DNA of 64,000 nucleotides from Planctomycetota bacterium (GTDB taxonomy: Bacteria; Planctomycetota; UBA8742; UBA2392): the NCBI GenBank assembly GCA_019636215.1, contig JAHBXZ010000011.1:98697-162696 (forward strand). Direction: 5' to 3'. Positions 33,684 to 43,063 of this stretch are shown piece after piece (within the stretch, counting starts at the first letter, position 1; the number at the start of each line of letters is the position of its first letter). The notes beneath the pieces were generated by a model. It made no database searches. It was not told where the DNA came from and saw only the letters and a program-made list of their open reading frames with translations. Position numbers and translations under genes: made by a program.

Positions 33684-34751
33684 TCAGATGTCTTCGGCGG
33701 ACTCCAGCAGTTCGGTGTACGAGTTCAGGTCCTTGAGCACGGCCTCTGTGCCCCGCACTACCGAGTAAATGGGCTCTTCGGCGCGGCGCACGGGCAGGTT
33801 CACGTCGTGTTCGAGGTAGTAGTCCAGGCCGCGCAGTGATGCCCCGCCGCCGGCCAGCATGATGCCCTGGTCCACAAGGTCTGCCGCGATTTCGGGCGGA
33901 GTGCGTTCCAGTGTGCGCTTGATGCTGGCGGCAATCTGGCGTACCACGGGCATCAGTGCCTCGCGGATCTGGATGCTGTTGATCGTGGCGCGGGCCGGCA
34001 GGCTGGTAGCCATGTTCCGGCCGCGAATCTCCATCTGCATCTCTTCCTGGCCCAGCAGCTCCATTGGCACGACCGAGCCGATGGCAATCTTGATCTTTTC
34101 CGCCGTCTGTTCACCGACCAGCAGGCCGCACTGGTCCTTGATGTAGGCCACAATCGACTGGGTCAGTTCGTCACCGGCAATGCGCAGCGTTTCATAGGTA
34201 ACCACGCCCTGAAGGCTGAGCACCGCAACGTCGGTGGTGCCGCCACCGATGTCGACAATCATGCTGCCAGCCGGGTCGTTGATCGGCAGGCCGGCGCCAA
34301 GTGCCGCGGCCTTTGGCTGTTCAATCAGGTAGACGCTGCGGGCGCCGGCGCGTTCGGCGCTTTCGATCACGGCGCGCTTCTCGACGCCTGTGATGCCCAT
34401 CGGCACCGAGATGATCAACCGCGGCTTGATGCCCCAGGCGCGGTTGTGAACCTTGCGGATGAAGTACGACAGCATGGCCTCGGTGATTTCAAAGTCGCTG
34501 ATCACGCCGTTCTTCAAAGGGCGGATCGCTTCGATGTTGCCGGGGCATTTGTCCAGCATGTTCTTGGCCGCGTTGCCCACTGCGTTGCCGTTGTTCAGCA
34601 CTTCTGTGGTGCCCTTGCGCACCGCGACCACGCTTGGTTCGCACAGCACGATGCCCTGGCCGCCCACACATACCGCCGTGTTGGCCGTGCCAAGGTCGAT
34701 GCCCATGTCCAGGCTGAAGACGCCCAGAATCCGTTCCAGAATTGTCGCCAT
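33684..34751 (-). CDS. mreB: Rod shape-determining protein MreB
   Basis: Bacterial actin of 355 residues that forms membrane filaments guiding envelope growth. Phosphate 1 motif: GIDLGTANTAVCV. Phosphate 2: MIVDIGGGTTDVAVLSL. Adenosine motif: IMLAGGGASLRGLD. The conserved IRPLKNGVISDFEITEAML is present. The N-terminus has the short extension MATILERILGVFSLD. It heads mreBCD. A second, divergent actin-like gene lies near 57276. Confidence 0.97.
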   Translation of the reverse strand: MATILERILGVFSLDMGIDLGTANTAVCVGGQGIVLCEPSVVAVRKGTTEVLNNGNAVGNAAKNMLDKCPGNIEAIRPLKNGVISDFEITEAMLSYFIRKVHNRAWGIKPRLIISVPMGITGVEKRAVIESAERAGARSVYLIEQPKAAALGAGLPINDPAGSMIVDIGGGTTDVAVLSLQGVVTYETLRIAGDELTQSIVAYIKDQCGLLVGEQTAEKIKIAIGSVVPMELLGQEEMQMEIRGRNMATSLPARATINSIQIREALMPVVRQIAASIKRTLERTPPEIAADLVDQGIMLAGGGASLRGLDYYLEHDVNLPVRRAEEPIYSVVRGTEAVLKDLNSYTELLESAEDI

Positions 34752-34849
34752 GGCCGTTCCCGTATGACTGCGAGCCCATGCAAGGCCGCCACTGCGGCCT
34801 GCTCTTGGCGATATCGGGAAGCAAGTTGTGCGATCTTCACTAATTAGTA

Positions 34850-34878
34850 GGGGCGACGTTTCCGTCGCCCCTTTTCTG
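34850..34878. terminator. Terminator-like hairpin between the zinc-ribbon gene and mreB
   Basis: A perfect 9-bp stem (GGGGCGACG with CGTCGCCCC, loop TTTC) is followed by TTTTCTG on the plus strand and TACTAATTAG on the minus strand. Both neighbours are on the minus strand, so it probably separates the zinc-ribbon gene from mreB despite the better U-run facing the other way. Confidence 0.45.
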
Positions 34879-34898
34879 CGTTGCCTCAGGTGCCGTGG

Positions 34899-37184
34899 TT
34901 ACTCATCCACGCCCATGGACTCAATGGCGATTTTCAGGCCGTTGAAGGTCCTGACGCCCACCTGGCCTGCGGTTTCCCCGGCCTGGTCGGTCGTGATCAA
35001 CCGCCGCCCGTTGAACAGGCCGGACACATTCTTGCCGCGGAAGGTCAGCACGATGTTGTCGTACTCGGCGGAGCGATCCCACTGTGGCAGAGGCAGGTAG
35101 CCACCCTTGTTGTCCCCCACCAGCGTGACGGCCTTGCCGCCGCTGACCTTGATGATGCGGTAGTAGCCGTCGCCACGTAACTGCAGCGAATGATAGTCGC
35201 TGGGCCCGCTGTACCGGAAGTGGACCTCATAACCCTTGCTGGATTCCCCGGTGGCGCGGCGGTCGGCATCGGTCATTTCACGCCACACGCGCAGGCGGAT
35301 CTCGCCGTCGGTGACGCGGCCGGACATGTGAAAGCCCTTGTTGGCGTCGACTTCCAGCGCGCCGGGCGTGTCCGGCGTACCCGCAGCCAGGCGGGTGCCT
35401 GCCGGCAGCCATTTCCAGTCATGGCGCGGAGCGTTGAAGTTCTCGTTGAAGAAATCCTTGGCAGCGCCGGCCTCGGCTGGCTTGGGCGCCTTGCGCTCAT
35501 ACTTGGGCCAAGCCGTCTTGAACGGGTCAACATCCGGCTCCACTGGCTTGGGCTTGACCGGCTCAGGCAGCGGAACCACAGGCTCAGGCTTGGGCTCGGG
35601 CTTCGGCTCAGGTTTGGGCTCGGGCTTCGGCTCCGGCATCGGAGGTTCGGGTTCCGGTGTCGGCGGTTCCGGCTCCGGTGTCGGAGGTTCAGGTTCTGGC
35701 GTTGGCGGTTCCGGCTCCGGCATCGGAGGTTCGGGTTCCGGTGTCGGCGGTTCCGGCTCCGGTGTCGGAGGTTCGGGTTCTGGCGTTGGCGGTTCCGGCT
35801 CCGGCATCGGAGGTTCAGGTTCCGGTGTCGGCGGTTCCGGCTCCGGCATCGGAGGTTCGGGTTCCGGCATCGGAGGTTCCGGCTCCGGCGTCGGCGGTTC
35901 CGGTTCCGGCATCGGAGGTTCCGGTTCCGGCGTTGGCGGCTCCGGTTCGGGCTTTGGTTCCGGCTTTGGCTCAGGTTTTGGTTCCGGCTTTGGCTCGGGT
36001 TTTGGTTCCGGCTTGGGCTCGGGCTTCGGTTCAGGTTTGGGTTCTGGGTTGGGTTCTGGCGCTGGTTCGTTTGCACCCGGCCCGGTGGTTGGTCCGGTCG
36101 TCGGATCCTTGGCCGAATCGTCGTGGCCGCCAACGTTGCGCGCCACCTGGTTCAGCCACTCCTGGCCTTCCAGGCCCACGGCCTTGCGTGCGTCCGGCAG
36201 GTACACCACGGCCGCCAGCGCAACAAGGTCAAGCAACAGGAACAGCACCAGGAACATTACCAGCTTGCTGCCGCCCTTTTTCTTCTCGCCCGAAGCCGCG
36301 ACTACGCCGGGCTTGGTGGCCTTGGTGGGAAGCTTCTTGCCCTTGTCTGGCAGCGCACCCTTGCCTGGCAGCTTGCCGGTTCCGCCCTTGGTGGCGGATT
36401 CGGCCTCTGCCTTCGCCGGCAGCTTGCCTTTGCCCAGCGGCCCCTTGGAGGCCGGCAGCTTCGCGCCCTTGGCCGGCAGCTTGCCCTTACCGGGTAGTTT
36501 GCCGGGCTTGTCCTGTTCGGCGGCTGATTCGGCCTCTGCCAACGCATCGGCTTGCTCGGACTCGCCAGGAATGAAGTCCACCGCGGTGTCGCTGGCCGGC
36601 GGCAACTGATCCGCCACGGTATCGCCGGCCGAGGGCACTTCGTCATGCACGGTGTCGCCGTATACGTCTACCGCGGTGTCATCACCAAAGTGGCCGTCGT
36701 TGTGCGTGTCGCTCCAGGTGTCGCCGGATGCGCCCGCAGTATCGGAAACGGTGTCGTCGCCCCAGCCCTGGTTCGGGGCGCCGGGCACCGTCTGGCTGAA
36801 ATCCTGGCCCTTGGTCGGGTACTGGGTGGCAAAGTCATCGCCGCCCTTGGTCGGGTACTGGGTGGCAAAGTCGTCGCCGCCCCGCGTCGGGACCTGCGTC
36901 GCAAAATCGTCGCCCTGGCCGGGGTACTGGGTGGCAAAATCGTCGCCCTGAACGCCCGGGCGCCTGCGTGCAGGTCCCGAATCGCCGGCAATCGGCGGGG
37001 CATCGGCCTGGGTGCGATCAACCGCGGCATGACGGTCAAACTCGTCGGCCTCGGGCAGCATGCCGGCGTCGCCGCCAACGCGGAATACACCCCCGCAGTT
37101 CTTGCACTTGATGCGCTTGCCGAACAGCTTGTCCGGCAGAATGAAGTTCTTCTGGCAATGTGGGCAGTCAGTTGCGAGAGACAT
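34899..37184 (-). CDS. Zinc-ribbon, single-span membrane protein with Pro/Glu repeats and C-terminal lectin-like domain
   Basis: 761 residues in a striking order. Residues 7-30 form an MJ0042-type zinc ribbon (CPHC, then CKNC). Low-complexity repeats follow ([12 protein letters not shown] three times; Asp-Thr-rich; [12 protein letters not shown]). One membrane span lies near residues 308-330 ([20 protein letters not shown]). A long Pro/Glu spacer at about 373-541 is built of [16 protein letters not shown] units (24-bp DNA repeats at about 35630-36065). A C-terminal domain (about 578-761) resembles a concanavalin-like/DUF1080 fold ([19 protein letters not shown]). The start at 37184 gives the ribbon at the N-terminus. 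The topology suggests a cytoplasmic metal-binding head and an outside sugar- or surface-binding tip. Function unknown. Confidence 0.8.
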   Translation of the reverse strand: MSLATDCPHCQKNFILPDKLFGKRIKCKNCGGVFRVGGDAGMLPEADEFDRHAAVDRTQADAPPIAGDSGPARRRPGVQGDDFATQYPGQGDDFATQVPTRGGDDFATQYPTKGGDDFATQYPTKGQDFSQTVPGAPNQGWGDDTVSDTAGASGDTWSDTHNDGHFGDDTAVDVYGDTVHDEVPSAGDTVADQLPPASDTAVDFIPGESEQADALAEAESAAEQDKPGKLPGKGKLPAKGAKLPASKGPLGKGKLPAKAEAESATKGGTGKLPGKGALPDKGKKLPTKATKPGVVAASGEKKKGGSKLVMFLVLFLLLDLVALAAVVYLPDARKAVGLEGQEWLNQVARNVGGHDDSAKDPTTGPTTGPGANEPAPEPNPEPKPEPKPEPKPEPKPEPKPEPKPEPKPEPKPEPEPPTPEPEPPMPEPEPPTPEPEPPMPEPEPPMPEPEPPTPEPEPPMPEPEPPTPEPEPPTPEPEPPTPEPEPPMPEPEPPTPEPEPPTPEPEPPTPEPEPPMPEPKPEPKPEPKPEPKPEPVVPLPEPVKPKPVEPDVDPFKTAWPKYERKAPKPAEAGAAKDFFNENFNAPRHDWKWLPAGTRLAAGTPDTPGALEVDANKGFHMSGRVTDGEIRLRVWREMTDADRRATGESSKGYEVHFRYSGPSDYHSLQLRGDGYYRIIKVSGGKAVTLVGDNKGGYLPLPQWDRSAEYDNIVLTFRGKNVSGLFNGRRLITTDQAGETAGQVGVRTFNGLKIAIESMGVDE

Positions 37185-37255
37185 GCGCCGGCTCCGGAAA
37201 AGAACGCCCCGAGTATAGGCTCGGGGCAGGTTCAATCACGCACAATCAGGTCCGC

Positions 37256-37765
37256 CTATCGATTGCCGCGAAGTTCACCCGGCAGGTCGCCCCGGTGAAA
37301 CTCAGGGCCCCGCAGATCATTGGGGTCGCGTTCCAGCACCGACACCTGGCGGTTTGGACCGTACTTGTTCGAAATGAAGTTGTACCGCCGTGCGACGTTT
37401 TCCAGCTGTTCACGGGCACCGTCGCGCCGGCGCTGCTGAATCATGAACAGCAGCCGGTCTATGGCCCGATGCAGGTCGTCGGCCTGGGCTTCATACTCCA
37501 CGTACGCGGCATAGTCGTTGCCCAGCCGGGCCGGGTCAAAGCGCCCCAGGGCACCGGCAATGGCAACGGCGCGCTCGGCTTCCGGCACCGCCAGGTTGTA
37601 CTGGGCGCCGATCACGTGCTTGTCGATGGCCTGGATTTCCGAGGCCAGCATGCCCATGGCCTCGTCATAGCTGCGAGGCTCAGAACTCAACCGCGTGTCC
37701 TGGCTGGACGCGCAGCCACAGGCCACAAACAGCACAATTGCCAACGGAAGAATCAGGTTCTTCAT
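37256..37765 (-). CDS. Small putative lipoprotein, function unknown
   Basis: 169 residues starting MKNLILPLAIVLFVACGCASSQ. This is a signal peptide ending in a lipobox-like cysteine (VAC or CGC). The mature part is helical and charged (EAMGMLASEIQAIDKHVIG; DLHRAIDRLLFMIQQRRR) with a basic end. An ATG four codons upstream is also possible. I recognise no family. It follows the selenoprotein gene in the same direction, with a gap of 78 bp. Confidence 0.65.
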   Translation of the reverse strand: MKNLILPLAIVLFVACGCASSQDTRLSSEPRSYDEAMGMLASEIQAIDKHVIGAQYNLAVPEAERAVAIAGALGRFDPARLGNDYAAYVEYEAQADDLHRAIDRLLFMIQQRRRDGAREQLENVARRYNFISNKYGPNRQVSVLERDPNDLRGPEFHRGDLPGELRGNR

Positions 37766-37843
37766 GGGCGCGATCACTTCTGCATGGCGGGGGAACGGTC
37801 ACTCTAGCGACCGGCTGCGGGGCATCAAGGGCGATATCGGGCG

Positions 37844-38611
37844 TTACTTGCCCATGGCAAGCCGAAGACCGTCGCGAATGGCCGCGGCATCCATGCGTGT
37901 ACGGTAGTTGTCGGGCTGGATTGCCCGGGCCACTTTGCCCTCGGCCGTGACAAAAAACGCCGCCGGCCGAGCTGTGTTCTTGCCGGGCACGGCGTCATTG
38001 TGGCGCAAGCCCCAGGCATCAATGATTGCCAGGTCGCTGTCGCCGATCACGGAAAACTTCAGGCCGGCCTTCTCTGCCCCGGCCTTTACCACATCCTGCG
38101 ATTCGCCGCACACGGCCACGGCTGCCGCGCCCTTGAACTCGTCTTCCTGAAGCACGGACTGCAGAACCTGCAGTTCCATCACGCAGAACGGTCACCAGAA
38201 GCCACGGGTGAAGACCATGGCGTAGGCTTTGCCTTTCATGGAAGCATCGCTGACCGTGGCACCATTCTGGTCTGTGCCCGAAAACGGCTTCACGGCGTCC
38301 AGGGCCTTGACCTCAATGGCCTTGGGCAGCCGGTAACTGTAGTCAACCACCCACCAGGCGGAGGCACCTGCAAGCGCCAGTGTGGCCAGGCAAACCAGCG
38401 ACAGCATGACCTTCTTGAACCCGCCCCTGCCCAGTCGCAATGCCTGCACCGTGCCCAGCAGCGACCAGCCCGCGCCCAGCCCCAGCAGGATCAGCCGCGG
38501 CGCGTCGCCGGCCGAAAGCACCGGGACGTCGGCCGCGTTTGGCAAAAACAGGTACGTGGCCACAAACACGGTGGCGGTACCGGCAAGGGCAACAAGGACA
38601 GGCAGGCTCAT
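37844..38611 (-). CDS. Membrane-anchored peroxiredoxin-like selenoprotein (in-frame UGA read as Sec)
   Basis: Read straight through a single UGA (38192-38194) this is one 255-residue protein. Three membrane spans (about residues 3-23, 38-56, 66-88) precede an AhpC/TSA-type thioredoxin fold. The UGA is codon 140 in RGFW-U-PFC-VMELQ. That is exactly where this peroxiredoxin-like family has the peroxidatic Cys of its RGxWCPxC motif, and Cys143 is retained. The downstream part continues the same fold without frame change (IIDAWGLRHNDAVPG; ARPAAFFVTAEGKV). A SECIS-like hairpin begins 12 bases after the UGA. An ordinary nonsense mutation would not be expected to fall on this residue with such a hairpin. 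It is 22 bp downstream of a MOSC gene. Predicted role: selenium-dependent peroxide or disulfide reduction at the membrane. Confidence 0.8.
38154..38179 (-). promoter_or_regulatory. SECIS-like hairpin downstream of the UGA codon
   Basis: On the minus strand ACTGCAG pairs with CTGCAGT around GTT. The stem is extended by ATGG/CCGT with one bulged A. The apical sequence TGCAGGTTCTGCA closely resembles the E. coli fdhF SECIS core TGCAGGTCTGCA, including the GG at the loop. The apical GG lies about 23 bases after the UGA, within the range expected for bacterial SelB recognition. It also encodes residues of the protein. Confidence 0.7.
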
Positions 38612-38633
38612 GGGCGGCTCCGGCGCGACGTGA

Positions 38634-39095
38634 TCATAGCATCTGCACGGCGTCGCCAAGGCGCACCTGCGCGCCCTCGATCACCCGGCACAGCAAGCCA
38701 ACGTGGCCGACGAAGTGGCTGACGCGATCCACACCCACCTTGTCTGCCAGCGACTGGCAGGGGGTGCGATTGCTGGCGACTTCCAGCGTGGCCTCGCCCA
38801 GGCGGAACCTCGCCCCGATTGGCAGCCAGTTCAGGTCAATGGCGTCACTGACAATCACCTGTTCGCCAAACGCGCCGGGTGCGGCCAGCGCGCGGCCAAA
38901 GCTGGCGGCAAACCAGGCGTAGGTACGGGCGTTGATCAGGTTCACCTGCCGGTGCTGGCTGGTGCCGAACTTCTTGTCGCCCTGCACACCCTTGCCCGCA
39001 ACCAGCGTCAGCGACTCCTGCGCCAGCCGGTGCAGCGGCGAGTGTTCTCCGGCAGGCCCCAGTGCCAGCCCGGTGATGGTTGCTTTGGTCGCCAT
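38634..39095 (-). CDS. MOSC domain-containing protein
   Basis: 153 residues. The MOSC (molybdenum cofactor sulfurase C-terminal) fold is recognisable from VAGKGVQGDKKFG, RQVNLINARTY and NRTPCQSLADKVG, the last with the conserved Cys. MOSC proteins bind sulfur or molybdenum cofactor for transfer. This is a stand-alone short form. The ATG at 39093-39095 (MATKATITGLALGP) is chosen because the further upstream frame overlaps gyrA. It lies between gyrA (gap 16 bp) and the selenoprotein gene (gap 22 bp). Confidence 0.85.
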   Translation of the reverse strand: MATKATITGLALGPAGEHSPLHRLAQESLTLVAGKGVQGDKKFGTSQHRQVNLINARTYAWFAASFGRALAAPGAFGEQVIVSDAIDLNWLPIGARFRLGEATLEVASNRTPCQSLADKVGVDRVSHFVGHVGLLCRVIEGAQVRLGDAVQML

Positions 39096-39111
39096 TGTGC
39101 CGGGCCTATTC

Positions 39112-41880
39112 CTATTCCTCTTCCTCGCCGCCGCCCTTGCCCTTCTTCTTTTTGGGCTTGTCGTCCGGTTTGGCCGGCTTTTCGGGCAAGTCACTGGGCT
39201 TGGCTGGCCGTTTTGACGCATCAGGCTTGGCCGGTGTGTCGGGCTCCACCTTGCCCTGGCGCGCAGATTTGTCGGCCGGGAATTCCTCGATGCCCTTGCC
39301 GGATTCAATCTTCTTCAGCACTTCGTCTACGTGCTTTTCGCCTTCCACGGCCTCGGCTTTCTCAAAGGCCTCCTGCTCGTTCATGATCTTGACGACGCTG
39401 GTGACTTCGTCGTCGTCGGCCACCTTCATCATGCGCACGCCCTGTGTCGCGCGGCCGATTTCACGCATGGATTCTTCCGTGACGGTGGTGCGAAGCACGA
39501 CACCCTGACGGGTCATCAGCATCACTTCGTCGCCCTCAAAGATGCTCTTGGCCGCGACCACGTGGCCTGTCTTGTCGGTGATCTTGTAGTTGATGATGCC
39601 CTTGCCGCCGCGGCTCTGGATGCGGTAGTCGTCAAAGCTGCTGCGCTTGCCGTAACCCTTGGCGCAGATGCTCAGGAAGCTGGCGTGGCGGTTGACCACC
39701 GCCGCGCCCACCACCACGTCGTCATCGCGAAGGTCAATGCCGCGCACGCCCGAGGCGACACGGCCCATCGTGCGCGCATCGGTTTCATTGAAGCGGATGC
39801 TGTAGCCGTTGCGGGTCACGATCACGATTTCGTCGCCGCCGTTGGTCAACAGCACGTCAATCAGGCGGTGACCTTCGCGCAGGTTGATGGCGCGAATGCC
39901 CTTCTTGGTGACGTTGCTGTACTCCTCAAGCTCGGTCTTCTTGACTGTGCCTTCGCTGGTCACAAACAGCAGCTTCTGGCCGGTGTCAAACTTGCGCACC
40001 TTGATGCACGCGCTGACCTTTTCCACGTTGCTGATGTTCAGCAGGTTGATCAGCGCGCGGCCCTTGGCCTGCTTGCCGAACTCGGGAATGTCGTACACCT
40101 TCAGCCAAAGCAGTTTGCCCAGGCTCGTGAACACCAGCAGGTAGTCGTGCGTGCTGGCAATGAAGAAGTGCTCGACAAAGTCGCCTTCCTTGCTGCCGCT
40201 GCCGATGCTGCCGGTGCCGCCGCGGTTCTGCCGGCGGTAGGCCTCCAGCGGCACCCGCTTGATGTAACCCTCGGCGCTCAGCGTCACCACAACCTGTTCG
40301 TCGGGAATCAGGTCCGTGATGTCAAAATCCTCAAGGCCGACGTTCTGGATTTCGGTGCGGCGCTCGTCGCCGTGCTTTTCCTTGATGTCGGCCAGGTCTT
40401 TCTTGACCAGGTCCAGCACACGCTTGTCACGGGCCAGAATGTCCAGCAGGTCTTCGATTTCAGCCGCCAGTGCGCGGTATTCATCCTCAAGCTTGCCGCG
40501 CTCCAGTCCGGTCAGGCGCGACAGCGTCATGGCCAGGATCGCGTCGGCCTGGATGCGGGTCAGCGTCTCGTTGTCTTCAATGACCAGCCCGCCCTCGGTC
40601 TTGACCTTCTTGGCAAACTTGAGCGCCATCAGCTTGTCGCGGGCCTCGGGCACATCCTTGCTGGCGCGGATCAGCTTGATGATTTCGTCCAGCTTGCTCA
40701 GGGCCAGCAGCAGGCCGATGACCACATGCTGGCGCTGGCGGGCCTTGTTCAGCAGCCAGCGGGTGCGGCGCAGGATCACGTCTTTGCGGTGGGCAACGTA
40801 GGCCTCGCAAAGCTGCTTCAGGTTGAGGGTCTGGGGCTTACCCTCGACGATGGCGATGTTGATGATGCTGAAGCTCTGCTGAAGCTGCGTGTGCTTGTAA
40901 AGCTGGTTCAGCACGATGTTCGGGTCGTCGCCGCGCTTGACCTCAACCACCAGCCGGATGTCCTTCTTGCTGTAGTCCTTGATTTCGGAAACGCCGGTGA
41001 TCGCCTCAGTCTTCACCAGCTCGGCCATGCGCTCAATCAGCGCGACCTTGTTCACCTGGTAAGGAATCTCGGTGATCACAATGCTGGTTTTGTCGCGTTC
41101 GCCGGTTTCGATTTCCACGCGCCCGCGCACGGTGATGATGCCGCGCCCGGTGCGGTAGGCCTCAATGATCGGGGCGCGGCCGCAGATAATGCCCCCGGTG
41201 GGAAAATCCGGGCCCTTGACGATCTTGATCAGGTCGTCAACGGTGCATTCGGGGTGGTCAATCACGTGGGTGATGCCGTCGCAGACCTCGTTGACGTTAT
41301 GCGGCGGCATGGATGTGGCCATGCCTACGGCGATGCCGCCCGTGCCGTTGCACAGCAGGTTCGGGAAGCGGCCGGGCAGGACGGTGGGTTCCTGGCGCGT
41401 GCCTTCAAAGTTGTCGACAAAGTCGACCGTATCTTTGTCCAGGTCTTCCAGCATGTCCGTGGCGGCGCGGGTCATGCGCGCCTCGGTGTAACGCATGGCC
41501 GCCGGCGGGTCGCCGTCGATGGTGCCGAAGTTGCCCTGCGGATCGACCAGCATGTAGCGCGTGTTGAAGTCCTGCCCCATGCGCACCAGCGTGGGATAAA
41601 CCACCGATTCGCCGTGCGGGTGATAGTTGCCCGATGTGTCGCCGCAGATCTTGGCGCACTTGCGGTGCTTGGCACCCGGCCCAAGGTTCAGGTCGTTCAT
41701 GGCCACCAGCACGCGCCGCTGGCTGGGCTTTAAACCATCGCGGACGTCCGGCAGGGCGCGCGAGACGATGACCGACATGGCGTAAGTCAGGTACGACTCG
41801 CGCATTTCATCGGCGATATTCAGCGGCTCGATGCGGCCTTCGTTGGGTACGGGCGCCGGCGGTGGGTCCTTCTTTGCCAT
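39112..41880 (-). CDS. gyrA: DNA gyrase subunit A
   Basis: 922 residues. The breakage-reunion domain has the catalytic Tyr in [10 protein letters not shown]. The beta-propeller domain contains the gyrase-specific GyrA box QSRGGKG, so this is gyrase rather than topoisomerase IV. The acidic/basic C-terminal tail ([15 protein letters not shown]) follows a Lys/Pro-rich stretch. The quinolone region reads [17 protein letters not shown]. By alignment to E. coli, Ser83 is kept but Asp87 is Pro and Asp82 is Glu. The first 21 residues and about 35 bases of upstream DNA recur near 42971-43063. Confidence 0.97.
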   Translation of the reverse strand: MAKKDPPPAPVPNEGRIEPLNIADEMRESYLTYAMSVIVSRALPDVRDGLKPSQRRVLVAMNDLNLGPGAKHRKCAKICGDTSGNYHPHGESVVYPTLVRMGQDFNTRYMLVDPQGNFGTIDGDPPAAMRYTEARMTRAATDMLEDLDKDTVDFVDNFEGTRQEPTVLPGRFPNLLCNGTGGIAVGMATSMPPHNVNEVCDGITHVIDHPECTVDDLIKIVKGPDFPTGGIICGRAPIIEAYRTGRGIITVRGRVEIETGERDKTSIVITEIPYQVNKVALIERMAELVKTEAITGVSEIKDYSKKDIRLVVEVKRGDDPNIVLNQLYKHTQLQQSFSIINIAIVEGKPQTLNLKQLCEAYVAHRKDVILRRTRWLLNKARQRQHVVIGLLLALSKLDEIIKLIRASKDVPEARDKLMALKFAKKVKTEGGLVIEDNETLTRIQADAILAMTLSRLTGLERGKLEDEYRALAAEIEDLLDILARDKRVLDLVKKDLADIKEKHGDERRTEIQNVGLEDFDITDLIPDEQVVVTLSAEGYIKRVPLEAYRRQNRGGTGSIGSGSKEGDFVEHFFIASTHDYLLVFTSLGKLLWLKVYDIPEFGKQAKGRALINLLNISNVEKVSACIKVRKFDTGQKLLFVTSEGTVKKTELEEYSNVTKKGIRAINLREGHRLIDVLLTNGGDEIVIVTRNGYSIRFNETDARTMGRVASGVRGIDLRDDDVVVGAAVVNRHASFLSICAKGYGKRSSFDDYRIQSRGGKGIINYKITDKTGHVVAAKSIFEGDEVMLMTRQGVVLRTTVTEESMREIGRATQGVRMMKVADDDEVTSVVKIMNEQEAFEKAEAVEGEKHVDEVLKKIESGKGIEEFPADKSARQGKVEPDTPAKPDASKRPAKPSDLPEKPAKPDDKPKKKKGKGGGEEEE

Positions 41881-41913
41881 GGTGTCCTTTCCATGAAGCG
41901 CCGGAATCTAGCC
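41820..41913. repeat. gyrA 5'-end direct repeat, copy 1
   Basis: Covers the first 21 codons of gyrA and about 30 bases upstream. The 63 bases from 41820 to 41882 match 42971-43033 at all but two positions. Upstream similarity continues with a shared GCTAGATTC block, so a -10-like TAGATT is included. Confidence 0.85.
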
Positions 41914-42127
41914 CATTGTCGCCACAAGGGCAAGCACCGAAACAACCGGAGACCGCCCGGGAAACAGCCAATTGGGCGGGTTTCCGGGCGTTTATCGTTT
42001 GTGGACAACAGCCGGTGGAATCGCTCCTGAGTAAAGTCTTTTCAAACGAAAGGCCGTTAGTCACTCTCTGGGATCACCACAATCACAGAACCCGGGCGAT
42101 TGGTTCCTTATTCAAGGCCACTCAACC
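41914..42127. other. Intergenic region upstream of gyrA
   Basis: Contains a strong imperfect palindrome at about 41952-41990 (CGCCCGGGAAAC with GTTTCCGGGCG). Its loop itself contains GCCAATTGGGC. No ORF is convincing. It probably carries the divergent promoters of gyrA and the plus-strand gene at 42128. Confidence 0.4.
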
Positions 42128-42751
42128 ATGTCCAAACACTTTGACGACTCAACCTTCGCAACCAACGCGGGCACGCTGCTGGTTTCTGAAAAGAAGTTTG
42201 ACTACTTCTGGAACCAGCGGTCAGCCCTGGATCGATTCATCGCCGCGCTGACTGGCGAGCGCCGAACGCAGCGCGAGAGGCTTGGTGAACACCTGATGAT
42301 GGCCGACGCCCGGGCGGCGGTGGTGGCTGCTATCAACCCGCTGTTGGTTGCGGCCTACACCGATGAGCTGGACTGCGTGGCGATGTTAAGGTTTCCGGAC
42401 AGCCTTGCCGTTGAATACAAGCTGACGCCGGGCATGCGTTTGCTGACGGTGAACTCCTATCGCGGCGGCGTGTTTGTCTCGACCGATCTGGAGCCCGGCC
42501 CGTCCAAAATCGACCGCTGGAAAAACTTTCACCCGGTAATCGCCGAGTTCGTGGCGCAGGACCCCAAGCGCGTGGCCAAGATGCACACTTCAATCGACGA
42601 GGACGAGTGGAGTCGCTGTGCCCAGATGGCGTTTGAGTACTTGCAGCGGCCCAAACTGAAGGTCCGCCGCGGCTCACCATTTGACAGTGCACGCGCTGCA
42701 AGCGTCACGCTGCATGCACCGCCACAAGACTGCATTGCCCCGGCATCGTGA
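42128..42751 (+). CDS. Hypothetical protein
   Basis: 207 residues starting MSKHFDDSTFATNAGTLLVSEKK. No signal peptide or membrane span. The central part alternates hydrophobic and polar residues (DCVAMLRFPDSLAVEYKLTP; RLLTVNSYRGGVFVSTDLEP), suggesting beta-structure. The end is basic. I recognise no family. It sits between the two copies of the gyrA 5' repeat and on the opposite strand, so it may have arrived with the duplication. Codon use is like its neighbours. Confidence 0.65.
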   Translation: MSKHFDDSTFATNAGTLLVSEKKFDYFWNQRSALDRFIAALTGERRTQRERLGEHLMMADARAAVVAAINPLLVAAYTDELDCVAMLRFPDSLAVEYKLTPGMRLLTVNSYRGGVFVSTDLEPGPSKIDRWKNFHPVIAEFVAQDPKRVAKMHTSIDEDEWSRCAQMAFEYLQRPKLKVRRGSPFDSARAASVTLHAPPQDCIAPAS

Positions 42752-42773
42752 GGCGTCACGCACGCCAAGGGCA

Positions 42774-43031
42774 TTACTCGATGGTGGGCAGAAGCTTCTG
42801 GGCGCGCAGATAGCGCAGCAGGTCGGCCTCGAAATCGGATTCGCGCTGGGCGGTGGATTCAAAGCGGTGCTGGCTGGTTTCGCCCTGGCCGTCGATCACT
42901 ACCAGCGTGCCGTTGCGGGTTTCGAATAGCCGGCCGGCAACTTCAATGCGGTCGCGCAATACGCGGCTGTTCAGCGGCTCGATGCGGCCTTCGTTGGGTA
43001 CGGGCGCCGGCGGTGGGTCTTTCTTGGCCAT
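42774..43031 (-). CDS. Short chimeric protein: GyrA N-terminus fused to an unrelated tail
   Basis: 85 residues. Residues 1-21 are identical to the start of GyrA ([15 protein letters not shown] and on). The remaining 64 residues (starting SRVLRDRIEVAGRLFETRNG) have no similarity to GyrA and end DLLRYLRAQKLLPTIE. GyrA is the likely donor, because the segment runs naturally into the GyrA family start EPLNIADEM there. GAGGA precedes the ATG. The tail looks like a small beta/alpha domain of unknown function. It may be a real product using a borrowed gyrA start and promoter. Confidence 0.6.
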   Translation of the reverse strand: MAKKDPPPAPVPNEGRIEPLNSRVLRDRIEVAGRLFETRNGTLVVIDGQGETSQHRFESTAQRESDFEADLLRYLRAQKLLPTIE

Positions 43032-43063
43032 GGAATCCTCGCGATGAACCGGCCGAATCTAGC
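42971..43063. repeat. gyrA 5'-end direct repeat, copy 2
   Basis: Second copy of the gyrA start region, in the same orientation and about 1.15 kb away. There are two mismatches in the first 63 bases. Similarity also extends upstream of the ATG (TTCAT, then GCTAGATTC). Confidence 0.85.

Noticed and set aside
35630..36065. CRISPR array
   Set aside because: The tandem 24-bp repeats have no unique spacers and are in frame in a protein-coding gene.
35190..36609. Plus-strand frames of over 400 codons rich in Gly/Ser or Arg repeats
   Set aside because: They are the complement of the Pro/Glu repeat region of the zinc-ribbon membrane protein; the repetitive DNA is open in several frames.
38192..38194. 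TGA read as an ordinary stop splitting two genes or making a pseudogene
   Set aside because: The fold continues in the same frame, the codon falls on the catalytic Cys site and a SECIS-like hairpin follows, so selenocysteine is the simpler reading.
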